From an uncultured Saprospiraceae bacterium (lineage in GTDB: Bacteria; Bacteroidota; Bacteroidia; Chitinophagales; Saprospiraceae), in the NCBI GenBank assembly GCA_938039305.1, contig CALHUZ010000567.1, forward strand, positions 1 through 9,990: a stretch of 9,990 nt of DNA, written 5' to 3'. Below, in pieces: positions 1 to 7,400 of this stretch. Position 1 is the stretch's first letter; the number at the start of each line of letters is the position of its first letter. The position numbers were made by a program, and so were the translations under genes. The notes under the pieces were generated by a model. That model worked only from the letters and a program-made list of their open reading frames with translations. It was not told the origin of the DNA and ran no database searches.

Positions 1-1292
1 GAAGGTCCACCGAGACTAAAATTGTCTTGAGTACCTCCGTAGATATTATAAAATGGTTCTTCGTTGTCTAAAGCGACTTTATAAAATTGTGTCACGGGTA
101 GATTAGCTTTAAAGTCCCACGTTTTTCCATTGTCAAATGTCTCATAGATTCCTCCATCACAACCGACAAGTAAGTGTTTGTTATTAGTTGGGTCAATCCA
201 GATGCTATGATTATCTACATGTTTATAATCTTCACCAACGAGATTAAAAGTCTTGCCGCCATCTCGACTAACGTGCATCCATGTATCCATAGAGTAAATC
301 ACATCTTCGTCTACGGGATCTGCAACGATCTCTTGATAGTAATTACCACTTGTGGCGTGATCGCTTTGCCTTTTCCAACTGGCACCATTGTTAGTGGTCA
401 TATAAAATCCACCCTTGCCTTCAGCTGCTTCTACAATTGCAAAAAGCTTATCAGGATTGACAGGTGAAATGGTTAGACCTATTCTGCCGATTTCAGTTTT
501 GGGAAGTCCGTTGTTTATTTTTTCCCATGTGGCGCCTCCATCTTTAGTGCGATGCATTCCTGATCCTGGACCACTACCAACGTATGTAAATACATGTCTA
601 CGTCTTTGATACGCGGCGGCATAAATAATATCAGGATTGCGAGGATCCATGATTATATCATTTACGCCAGTGTGCTCATCTATAGAAAGGACGGCATCCC
701 AAGTTGTTCCTCCATCTGTAGATTTATAAACGCCTCGATCTCCGCCTTTACTCCATAGAGGACCTATAGCTGCAACATAGATGACATCAGAATCCTCTGG
801 ATGAACGATGATCTTTCCTATGTGCTCAGACATCTTCAGGCCCATGTTTTTCCAAGAAGCTCCTCCATCTTCAGACTTATAGATGCCATCTCCATACGCC
901 ACAGATCTCTGATTATTATTCTCTCCTGTACCTATCCAAATGACATCACTATTGTTAGGGTCCATGGTAACGCAGCCTATCGAGTAAGATGCTTGGCTAT
1001 CGAATATCGGTTGATAGGTCAAGCCATTGTTAGTAGTCTTCCATACGCCACCAGAAGAAACTGCTACATAGTATTCATATGGATTGTCAGGATTGACCGC
1101 TATATCTGAGATGCGACCAGAAGTAATAGCAGGTCCTACATTACGCCATTTGAGCCCACCGAGCTTAATCGTATCTAAAGCTTCTTTTGGAGCTTCGGTT
1201 TCAACCTTATCTTTTTTCTTTTTTTTCCTCTGCGCTTCAAGTGGAGCGAATGCGATCAGGATACCGAGTAGGAGTAGGATGACTTTTTTCAT
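1..1292 (-). CDS. Exported BNR/Asp-box (VPS10-like) beta-propeller protein, N-terminal 430 residues only
   Basis: The reading frame stays open from ATG at 1292-1290 to the window edge, so the C-terminus is missing. Residues 1-21 (MKKVILLLLGILIAFAPLEAQ) form a signal peptide with likely cleavage near Ala20-Gln21, followed by a lysine run (23-27). The body is a string of Asp-box repeats (S/T-x-D/N-x-G-x-T/S-W/F): 86-93, 140-147, 191-198, 249-256, 299-306, 342-349 and 385-392. Also visible are WRNVGP (49-54), GTGENNN (121-127) and GGTQDN (419-424), which are typical of the large VPS10/sortilin-like 'BNR repeat glycosyl hydrolase' proteins of Bacteroidota. From family knowledge these are about 1000 residues long, so about 40% is present. 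The propeller fold is well supported. Enzymatic activity is not: no sialidase catalytic set is recognisable. The protein is probably periplasmic or cell-surface. It is on the same strand as the pnuC/kinase pair but 302 bp away, so it is probably transcribed separately. Confidence 0.88.
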   Translation of the reverse strand, partial: MKKVILLLLGILIAFAPLEAQRKKKKKDKVETEAPKEALDTIKLGGLKWRNVGPAITSGRISDIAVNPDNPYEYYVAVSSGGVWKTTNNGLTYQPIFDSQASYSIGCVTMDPNNSDVIWIGTGENNNQRSVAYGDGIYKSEDGGASWKNMGLKMSEHIGKIIVHPEDSDVIYVAAIGPLWSKGGDRGVYKSTDGGTTWDAVLSIDEHTGVNDIIMDPRNPDIIYAAAYQRRRHVFTYVGSGPGSGMHRTKDGGATWEKINNGLPKTEIGRIGLTISPVNPDKLFAIVEAAEGKGGFYMTTNNGASWKRQSDHATSGNYYQEIVADPVDEDVIYSMDTWMHVSRDGGKTFNLVGEDYKHVDNHSIWIDPTNNKHLLVGCDGGIYETFDNGKTWDFKANLPVTQFYKVALDNEEPFYNIYGGTQDNFSLGGP

Positions 1293-1335
1293 ATCAATAG
1301 CTTAAGTTATAAACTTAGTGAAATCTTGATTAAAC

Positions 1336-1389
1336 GTTTAAGATGTTTTATAGGTTTAAGGTGTTTAATGAGTTTAAGACGTTTTGGCC
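1336..1389. repeat. Six-unit 9-bp tandem array, consensus GTTTAAGnn
   Basis: GTTT recurs exactly every 9 bp at 1336, 1345, 1354, 1363, 1372 and 1381. The units read GTTTAAGAT, GTTTTATAG, GTTTAAGGT, GTTTAATGA, GTTTAAGAC and GTTTTGGCC. The three best copies of GTTTAAG (1336, 1354, 1372) are 18 bp apart. The array lies 44-97 bp upstream of the BNR protein start. Units are diverged, so it is an old tandem expansion or a constrained array. One frame starting at ATG 1343 reads 21 codons with Phe at every third position (2, 5, 8, 11, 14). That follows from a 9-bp period and is not good evidence of a protein. Function is unknown. Confidence 0.65.
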
Positions 1390-1543
1390 AACCTGTTTAG
1401 TTCCTTAGCGTCTAAACACTTGTTGTCCCTTCGACCATCGAGGAGAAGGCTTTTCTGAGTTTCACGCTATTATTGCCTGCCGGCATGTTTGAGTTTGAAC
1501 TTTTAATCTTGGACTAAAGCCACATTGTCAAAGTTTTAGACAG

Positions 1544-1571
1544 ATTTGAAAGCATTTGCTAATTTTCAAAT
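1544..1571 (-). terminator. Possible hairpin downstream of the kinase gene
   Basis: ATTTGAAA (1544-1551) and TTTCAAAT (1564-1571) form a perfect 8-bp stem. Inside it AGCA-TT-TGCT (1551-1560) can form a short inner stem. It begins 23 bp past the kinase stop codon on the minus strand, a suitable place for a terminator. The stem is AT-rich and no long U run follows in the transcript, so this could equally be a processing or decay structure. Confidence 0.3.
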
Positions 1572-1594
1572 TTACTAACTAGCACATTTATTTT

Positions 1595-2113
1595 TTATTG
1601 ACTGGCTTCCAGAATCAAAAAATCTATTCTCTTCACCGCTTGCTTTAACCTTTCTTCGGGTGTTCCGATGACAGACATCCAAGGAGAACTTTGTTCATTT
1701 AATTTATTCACATAGATATTATGTAATTCCATTCTGTCTTCAGGATGCTCTCTAAGTGGATCGGCTTCATATGGGATATTCCAATCTGGTAAGATGTATA
1801 AGTCTGGACGTGCATCTTCATATAGAACGGTAAGCCAAGGGTGAATAGAGCCGTACTTAACTTCACTCCAAACTGTCAAAACCAAAAGGCTTGTGTCACA
1901 GATAAGGATCTCATTATGCGAGAGCTCTTGTTCCGATTGAAGTTGACCAATGGCGATGTTCTTAAGGTCGCTCTTCTCGTAAGGACGATCTAATTCGCTG
2001 AGGTAAGTCCTTGCATATTCAGGTGCGAGTCCTGCATTGTAATGTTTTGCAAGATTAGAAGCTAAAGTAGTTTTCCCACTGCACTCTGCACCAGTGACAA
2101 CTATCTTAATCAT
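1595..2113 (-). CDS. NadR-like ribosylnicotinamide kinase (P-loop ATPase, AAA_28 type)
   Basis: This 172-residue protein has a Walker A P-loop GAECSGKT at 8-15, an EYAR motif at 32-35, a Walker B-like strand ILICDT at 69-74, and HPWL (91-94) then PDLYIL (103-108). These match in order the C-terminal ribosylnicotinamide kinase domain of NadR. That domain phosphorylates nicotinamide riboside to NMN with ATP in the cytoplasm. The N-terminal HTH and the NMN adenylyltransferase domain of enterobacterial NadR (about 410 residues) are absent, so this is a kinase-only form and cannot itself repress transcription or make NAD. Its ATG overlaps the pnuC stop codon in an ATGA arrangement, implying translational coupling. 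Pairing with pnuC strongly supports nicotinamide riboside as substrate, although many such proteins are annotated only as ATP-binding protein. A different nucleoside cannot be excluded. Confidence 0.87.
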   Translation of the reverse strand: MIKIVVTGAECSGKTTLASNLAKHYNAGLAPEYARTYLSELDRPYEKSDLKNIAIGQLQSEQELSHNEILICDTSLLVLTVWSEVKYGSIHPWLTVLYEDARPDLYILPDWNIPYEADPLREHPEDRMELHNIYVNKLNEQSSPWMSVIGTPEERLKQAVKRIDFLILEASQ

Positions 2114-2763
2114 ATGGCAAGACTTTTATTCATCGACTTTTTCCATGCTATATATCCAGCGATGGCTAAGAAAATATAAATGAAATACAACAAACTATAG
2201 AAGTAAAGTTCTTTATAAAAGTAAATGCCTGTAGCCAGTATATCTATGGCTAACCAGTAGTACCAATTTTCAATTTTCTTCTTGGTGGTTAGCCACATAG
2301 CTGTTACACTTAAAATGGAAGTAGTGCTGTCCCAATAGGGAAGTGCTGCTGCATCCACACCTTCTATCATGGAAGGAATGTAGATCAGGACTTGAGCGAA
2401 AATAAGAATGCCGATTGCCGAAAAAGCCAATTGTATGATGGAAGCTTTGCGAGTAAGTGTGCTTACATTTAGTTCAGTGCTTGCTTTGTCTTTTGCATCT
2501 TTTGATCCACCGGTCCAACTATACCAACCGTAAATATTGAGTATCAAGAATATAATGTGCAACAGAAAATCTCCATACAATCTGGACTGCCAGAAGACAA
2601 CGAAGGATATCAGAACGTAAATGATGCCACAGATCCATGTGAGTACGTTCTCTTTGATGAGAAAGTAGACACAGAGGAGCCCAAATAAAAGGCCTCCAAA
2701 CTCAAGAAGGTTGATCTCCTTGATGTAATTAATTATTTCATCTGTGATTGATAGCAAGATCAT
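2110..2763 (-). CDS. pnuC: Nicotinamide riboside transporter PnuC
   Basis: This 217-residue integral inner-membrane protein has about seven hydrophobic segments: roughly 20-36, 41-57, 65-80, 109-129, 146-158 (weaker), 168-183 and 187-207. Family hallmarks include NIYGWYSW (76-83), with the Trp/Tyr-rich pattern of the PnuC fold, and NWYYW (166-170) preceding the helix LAIDILATGIYFYKELY. PnuC proteins carry nicotinamide riboside by facilitated diffusion, and uptake is driven by phosphorylation inside the cell. The gene for that kinase follows directly with a 4-bp overlap. Bacteroidota also have thiamine-specific relatives (PnuT), but those usually sit beside a TPP riboswitch or thiamine kinase. 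Here the leader is too short for a riboswitch and the partner is NadR-like, so nicotinamide riboside is the better guess. The start ATG at 2763-2761 leaves 36 bp to the divergent dehydrogenase gene. Confidence 0.9.
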   Translation of the reverse strand: MILLSITDEIINYIKEINLLEFGGLLFGLLCVYFLIKENVLTWICGIIYVLISFVVFWQSRLYGDFLLHIIFLILNIYGWYSWTGGSKDAKDKASTELNVSTLTRKASIIQLAFSAIGILIFAQVLIYIPSMIEGVDAAALPYWDSTTSILSVTAMWLTTKKKIENWYYWLAIDILATGIYFYKELYFYSLLYFIYIFLAIAGYIAWKKSMNKSLAI

Positions 2764-2799
2764 GACACAAAGATGATATTTAAATTATAATTTGATCGT
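2764..2799. promoter_or_regulatory. 36-bp divergent region shared by pnuC and the dehydrogenase gene
   Basis: Two start codons face away from each other across only 36 bp of very AT-rich DNA. If both genes are expressed from here, their promoters must overlap each other or the neighbouring coding sequence, and leaders must be very short. TATAATTTG at 2786-2794 on the plus strand resembles the Bacteroidota -7 element TAnnTTTG with one extra base, but is only a few bases from the ATG. No exact consensus match is visible on either strand, so the site assignment is tentative. Confidence 0.4.
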
Positions 2800-3639
2800 A
2801 TGAAGAAACATGCACTCGTCACAGGAGTATCTACGGGAATCGGATATGAATCTTTGAAGGCTTTAGTCAGCAGAGGTTATCATGTCTATGGTAGTGTCAG
2901 GAAGCAAGAAGATGCGGATCACTTGAAAGGTCAATTTGGCGAAAGCTTCACTCCTTTGATCTTTGATGTGACGGATCAAGTAGGAGTAAATCAAGCTGCC
3001 GCGAAGGTCTTTGCTGATATAGGAGATACCGGCTTAGACTGTTTGGTAAATAATTCTGGCATAGCGATCGGAGGTCCGTTACAGCACCAACCGATTGAGG
3101 ATTTTGAAAATCAGTTTCAAGTGAATGTCATTGGTTTAATGAGAGTCACTAAAGCATTTTTACCGCTTTTAGGTGCAAGAGAGAATCATACGATAGCTCC
3201 AGGTAAGATCATCAATATCAGTAGTGTCGCAGGAAAGTTTGCTCAGCCATTCGTTGGTGCTTATGTCAGTAGCAAACATGCAGTCGAAGGACTATCTCAT
3301 AGCCTCAGGCGAGAGCTATTGATTTATGGTATCAAGGTGGTCATTGTAGGCCCAGGAGCTGTCAAAACACCTATCTGGGATAAAGGGATCAATATGGAAC
3401 CATACAAGGATACAGCGTATGGCAAGATCTTAAAGAAATTTGCAGAAGTGGCTAAGAAAGGAGGAGCTGAAGGTCTTGAAGCTTCATACTTAGGTGGTAA
3501 GATTGCTGATATAACAGAGCATAAAAATCCTAAACTACGTTATGCTTTTGTTCCTAACTCATTTACTAATTGGACGATACCAAGGCTACTTCCCGATAGG
3601 TGGGTAGACATGTTCGTTAAGAAGCAATTGTTAGAATGA
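2800..3639 (+). CDS. Short-chain dehydrogenase/reductase (SDR), classical type
   Basis: This 279-residue protein has the full classical SDR motif set: cofactor loop TGVSTGIG (8-15), acidic FDV (55-57) for adenine contact, NNSG (84-87, a variant of NNAG), Asn109, catalytic Ser142, and Tyr155-x-x-x-Lys159 at the usual 13-residue spacing from the serine. PG (185-186) is followed by VKTPIWDK. Arg34 just after the second strand hints at NADP(H), which is inference. The C-terminus (about 255-279, RYAFVPN...RLLPDRWVDMFV) resembles SDRs acting on lipid or steroid-like alcohols, but the substrate cannot be read from sequence. It has no signal peptide, so it is cytoplasmic. It diverges from pnuC and converges on the response regulator gene with 41 bp between the stops, where no strong terminator is seen. 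No functional link to its neighbours is evident. Confidence 0.93.
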   Translation: MKKHALVTGVSTGIGYESLKALVSRGYHVYGSVRKQEDADHLKGQFGESFTPLIFDVTDQVGVNQAAAKVFADIGDTGLDCLVNNSGIAIGGPLQHQPIEDFENQFQVNVIGLMRVTKAFLPLLGARENHTIAPGKIINISSVAGKFAQPFVGAYVSSKHAVEGLSHSLRRELLIYGIKVVIVGPGAVKTPIWDKGINMEPYKDTAYGKILKKFAEVAKKGGAEGLEASYLGGKIADITEHKNPKLRYAFVPNSFTNWTIPRLLPDRWVDMFVKKQLLE

Positions 3640-3680
3640 TCGCGTTAGATGATTGAAGTCAATAGGTTTTAGTGCCGTCC

Positions 3681-4310
3681 TTACTTGAACATATTGACAA
3701 CCTCGATTTTACTATTTACTTCAAGTATTTTATAGATCTTCTTGATGTGTGATCGGACCGTGTCGATAGAGATATTGAGTTGTGATGCGATCATTTTGTA
3801 GCTAAGCCCATTTGCAAGCCCTCTGACTATATCCATCTGTCGATCACTCAAGGACTTTAGATTAGGTTTCTTTTTTCCTCCACTGAGATGGTCTACAAGT
3901 TTTCTGGCTATGGATGGAGACATGTAAGAGCCACCGCGATAGACTGTGGTAACGGCATCCATGATCACCTTCAGAGAAGTCTTTTTAGATATGTATGATC
4001 TTGCTCCTTTCGTCAGTGCTTCAAATATCCGTTCTGTATCATCATAGGTAGTGAGCATGATGATATCAACATCTGGTAATTTATGTCTTATATGTGGTAT
4101 GCCTTCAAGGCCCGACATGCCGGGCAGCCCTATATCTAATAAGATGATATCTACTCCTGCAAATTCAAAATCAGATAAGACATCTAAAGCTGACTCCACA
4201 GAACCTGCAGCAAAGGCTAAGGAGCATGCAGGAGTCATCTCTACACATTGCTTCAGACTTGTCCTAATCGTCATATTATCTTCTACTAAACCTACCCTTA
4301 TGTCTTCCAT
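3681..4310 (-). CDS. NarL/FixJ-type response regulator (REC + LuxR HTH)
   Basis: This 209-residue protein has an N-terminal receiver domain (about 4-120) with acidic pair Glu10/Asp11, phospho-acceptor Asp59 in LLDIGLPGMSG, Thr87/Thr88 as the switch position and Lys109 in ISKK. A lysine-rich linker (145-149) leads to a C-terminal LuxR-type helix-turn-helix (about 152-207), with LSDRQMDIVRGLANG followed by recognition helix SIDTVRSHIKKIY (181-193). It is a DNA-binding output regulator whose activity should depend on phosphorylation. Its gene lies 118 bp downstream of the large sensor kinase on the same strand, making that kinase its likely partner. The spacer holds three short inverted repeats, so it may also have its own promoter. 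The genes it controls are unknown; the repeat array at 7675-7729 is one candidate target. Confidence 0.94.
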   Translation of the reverse strand: MEDIRVGLVEDNMTIRTSLKQCVEMTPACSLAFAAGSVESALDVLSDFEFAGVDIILLDIGLPGMSGLEGIPHIRHKLPDVDIIMLTTYDDTERIFEALTKGARSYISKKTSLKVIMDAVTTVYRGGSYMSPSIARKLVDHLSGGKKKPNLKSLSDRQMDIVRGLANGLSYKMIASQLNISIDTVRSHIKKIYKILEVNSKIEVVNMFK

Positions 4311-4428
4311 ATGATGAACTATTTCTTTCGGTTAATGCAATGCATACGCTTGGTGCAGAGACTTGTCTCAAAAGTACATAGGCAATCTCTTGATGTCAAT
4401 GACATGTTCATGTGGTTTTTAGACATTT
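4311..4428. promoter_or_regulatory. Kinase-regulator spacer with three short inverted repeats
   Basis: This 118-bp non-coding gap lies between the sensor kinase stop and the response regulator start. It contains three perfect inverted repeats with 1-2 base spacers: ATGCA-A-TGCAT (4335-4345), GAGAC-TT-GTCTC (4358-4369) and ATGTCA-A-TGACAT (4393-4405), the last followed by CATG-TT-CATG (4403-4412). Their loops are too short for RNA hairpins without opening base pairs, so they look more like protein-binding dyads than terminators. Short palindromes also arise by chance, so confidence is low. Confidence 0.35.
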
Positions 4429-7400
4429 TCATATTGGTATATTTACAAGCGTCTGATATCCTGAACCATTGTATTCAAACGAATATGTCCCTCCAAGTGC
4501 TTCAGCTCTACTTCTCATATTTTGGAGCCCGGAGCCTGAAGATTCTGGTTTAGCCTGTTTACCTCCTTTATCTTTAATATCAAGACAGAGCGAGTCCCTC
4601 TCAATACTTAAAAAGATGCTTACTTCTTGTGTATCCGAATGTTTGATGATATTCGTAATGGATTCTTTAAAAATCAGATATATGGTTTGTCTTAAGTTAG
4701 GCTTGATATTCCGCTCTTCGACAAGTTCTGCTTTATTTATCTCATAATCGATGTCTTTGGGTGCTAAGGTGTCATCTAAGAAGTCCATCATACGGTCTCG
4801 CAAATCTCTTACCTTATCTCTTCTGCTATCTATGGCCCAGACAGTATCTCGCATGTTGCCCATAGCCTTTCGGCAGTTCACTGCTATCTGTTGAGCAAGG
4901 TTTTTCGTACTTGAGTCAGCAAAGTTTTCTAACAGTTCAGATTGCATGGCAATTCCTGTGAGGATCGTCCCTACATCATCATGAAGATCTTTAGATATGT
5001 TGGAGCGAAGCTTCTGGAGCTCTAATGCTTGGGTAAGCTTTTGATCTTGAAAATATGTGGTGACTTTAAAGACTATATACCCGAGACTGAACAAGCATAA
5101 TGTGATAAACCACCAAGACCTAAACCATGCTTGCTTAACGACGATAGATACAGGGAGTAAGTTTTTACTCCATATGCCATTGCCCATCGTGCCTTTGGCT
5201 GTGAAATTATAATCGCCAGGAGGAAGATTAGAATATGTAGCTGTATTATCAAATTTTGCATCCGACCAATCGGAGTCATATCCCTCTATCTTATAAGAAT
5301 ACATCTGTCGATCTGGATGATCAAAATTAGCTAGAGCAAATTCTAATTTTAAACCTCGGTCGTTATAGTTTATCATTATTTCTGGAGTAGAAGTCTGATA
5401 GATATCATGTGATACTGATTGGTCAGTTGCTCCATCGACGTATGAATACCCAGTCAAGTATATCGGGATATTAGATTCTCTTGCATCTTTAAATACGTAT
5501 TCAGAAATTATAGTTTGAGGGCTAAAAACGAATAAGCCGTTGTTCGTTCCAAGACATATTTTTTGATCACTTACTTTTTTGATTACATTAATGGCACCTT
5601 TAGAATCTAATCCTGATTCTGAATCTACTACAAATTCAATCTTTGCAGGAAAGTTGTGGTATTCAAGTCCCCTCTCACTTCCTATCCAGATAGCACTATC
5701 ACCTTCTGGTAAAAAAGTAATATCTGCCCCCAAGCGATCTTCTGACAATTGCAAATAATGAATGATTTCTCGAGTAGATATATTGACCAGTACAATTTCA
5801 TATTTTGTCCTAAGCCATAGAAGATCATCATTAAGTAAAAAGAGTTGGCTTATGTGGTCTCCAATTTTTTTAGAGGAATCTAGATATTGAAAAGTGGATC
5901 CCAGTTTATCTATTTTGGTATTGTCTGTATGAATACTTAGCACACCCATGTCTGTGCCTAACCAAAGAAGCCCTTTGCTATCTTCATCGATGCTTGTGAC
6001 TTGAGTCCTTTCAAAATTGATGCTTTTATCTACAGGTACTAGATTATTTTCAAATTCTAATGTTTCCTTGTTTAGCTTGCCAAACATAAATCGATGCTGA
6101 TCCAGCAGTCCAGAAAGCCATACATCACCATTGTTTTGTCTGAAGACAACTTCAATTTTGTTAATTGGATATTTTAATTTTTTAGAATTATAATTTTCAT
6201 CAATTAGGTAGTAGTTGTCCCAAGAAGATAGAATGGATAAGTGATCATCTTTATAGAAGTAGGTCTTTATTCTAGGACTGAAAATGGGAAGGATTTCAGC
6301 TTTTTCTGTCTTTCTATCTACCTTGAATGTGTAGGTGCCATCTTGGAAGTATATATTCTGATCCTTATCTACGGAAACACTGTGAACTGTAGTATTGCGG
6401 ATAGCATAATCTCCGAAAAAGTCATTTATCTTTTTAATTGTCTTTTGTTCTTTTCCGTTGTACAATTCATGATTAGCATTTTTCATGTTACTTGCATAAG
6501 AATCGAAATAGTCAAGCTTGTCTCTAATTTTAAATAGGCCTCCAACTTTGTTTCCCCAAATGTTGCCATCTAAATCTTCCGAGATGCTTTTTATGTCGAA
6601 GTCTCCACCTTCTAAATGTTCTACTAGCTCTTTTCTAAATGAACTTGCTTTGCCACTAAGAGGATCATACATGATCATATACGAAGCCGCAAAGCTCATC
6701 CAGACACGATCTTTACTATCTACATATAGGGAGCGCAGGTTAAGTAAAGATTTATTAAGATGCATGTTGCACACATCTGTCAGTTCATATTTGCCAGTTA
6801 ATGGATGGTGTACAAATTCACCTGATTCATCATCTAATATTTGGAATTGCATATCCCATATCCGCCATAGTCGGTTGCGGTTGTCCAATCTGTACATACT
6901 GCAAGGTGATTTGGACTGATAGTCAGATTGATCTGAAATGTTGAGAGCTACCGTTTTACCAAAACGATCTAATATCACTAATCCCCCAAGTCTCCATTGT
7001 ATGTAAAGAACACCTTCTTTATCGTCTATTTCAAAATCCCAAAAGATACCGCGACTCCCTATATGTTCTGATAGATCAAAAGCGTATTCGAATGTAGTAC
7101 CATCTATGGAGATGTAGATCGGTCGCTTACCAGAGGAAGTTTCTCTGGCAAAAACCCAAATGTGACCGAGGTCATCTTGATAAATGTGGTCAAAGTCCTG
7201 CCCAGATGGTAACTTCCAGATATCTCTAATTTGAGATGAGCTTGGATTCAAGGAACTGATCACTTGGTCTTGAGAAAATATCAACTCTTCGTTGATGATA
7301 ATGATGTCTCCAGTGAAGCTATAATCGTATTTCTTCTTTCCAAGTAAGTCACCAAGACCCATCTTTTTGATCTGATGACCATTATAGAAGTAGAAGTCCT

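Larger units (their letters stand above)
1293..1594. other. 302-bp intergenic region between the kinase gene and the BNR protein gene
   Basis: There is no convincing gene here. It should carry the promoter of the BNR protein gene (read leftwards) and the 3' end of the pnuC-kinase transcript. Visible structure: an inverted repeat TAAGTT-ATA-AACTTA at 1303-1317 close to the BNR start; a 12-bp palindrome TTAAACGTTTAA at 1330-1341; a 9-bp periodic array at 1336-1389; a weak hairpin around 1428-1447 (CTTCGA / TCGAGG); and a GC-rich palindrome TGCCGGCA at 1478-1485 in otherwise AT-rich DNA. I could not place a clear Bacteroidota -33/-7 promoter. Confidence 0.6.

Noticed and set aside
174..1305. Plus-strand open frames overlapping the left part of the window (for example 174-467, 801-1109, 1084-1305)
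   Set aside because: They are antisense to the BNR protein, whose frame is continuous on the minus strand and has repeated Asp-box motifs; the plus-strand products match no family.
1428..1485. Relics of dispersed intergenic repeats (weak CTTCGA/TCGAGG hairpin and TGCCGGCA palindrome)
   Set aside because: They look like words seen in dispersed Bacteroidota repeats, but only one short copy of each is present here, so no repeat family can be shown from this window.
2764..2799. A TPP or NAD riboswitch ahead of pnuC
   Set aside because: The leader region is only 36 bp before the divergent gene, too short for any known riboswitch aptamer plus expression platform.
4051..4553. Plus-strand open frames at 4051-4314 and 4311-4553
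   Set aside because: The first is a shadow of the response regulator; the second spans the spacer and the 3' end of the kinase gene and has no recognisable domain.
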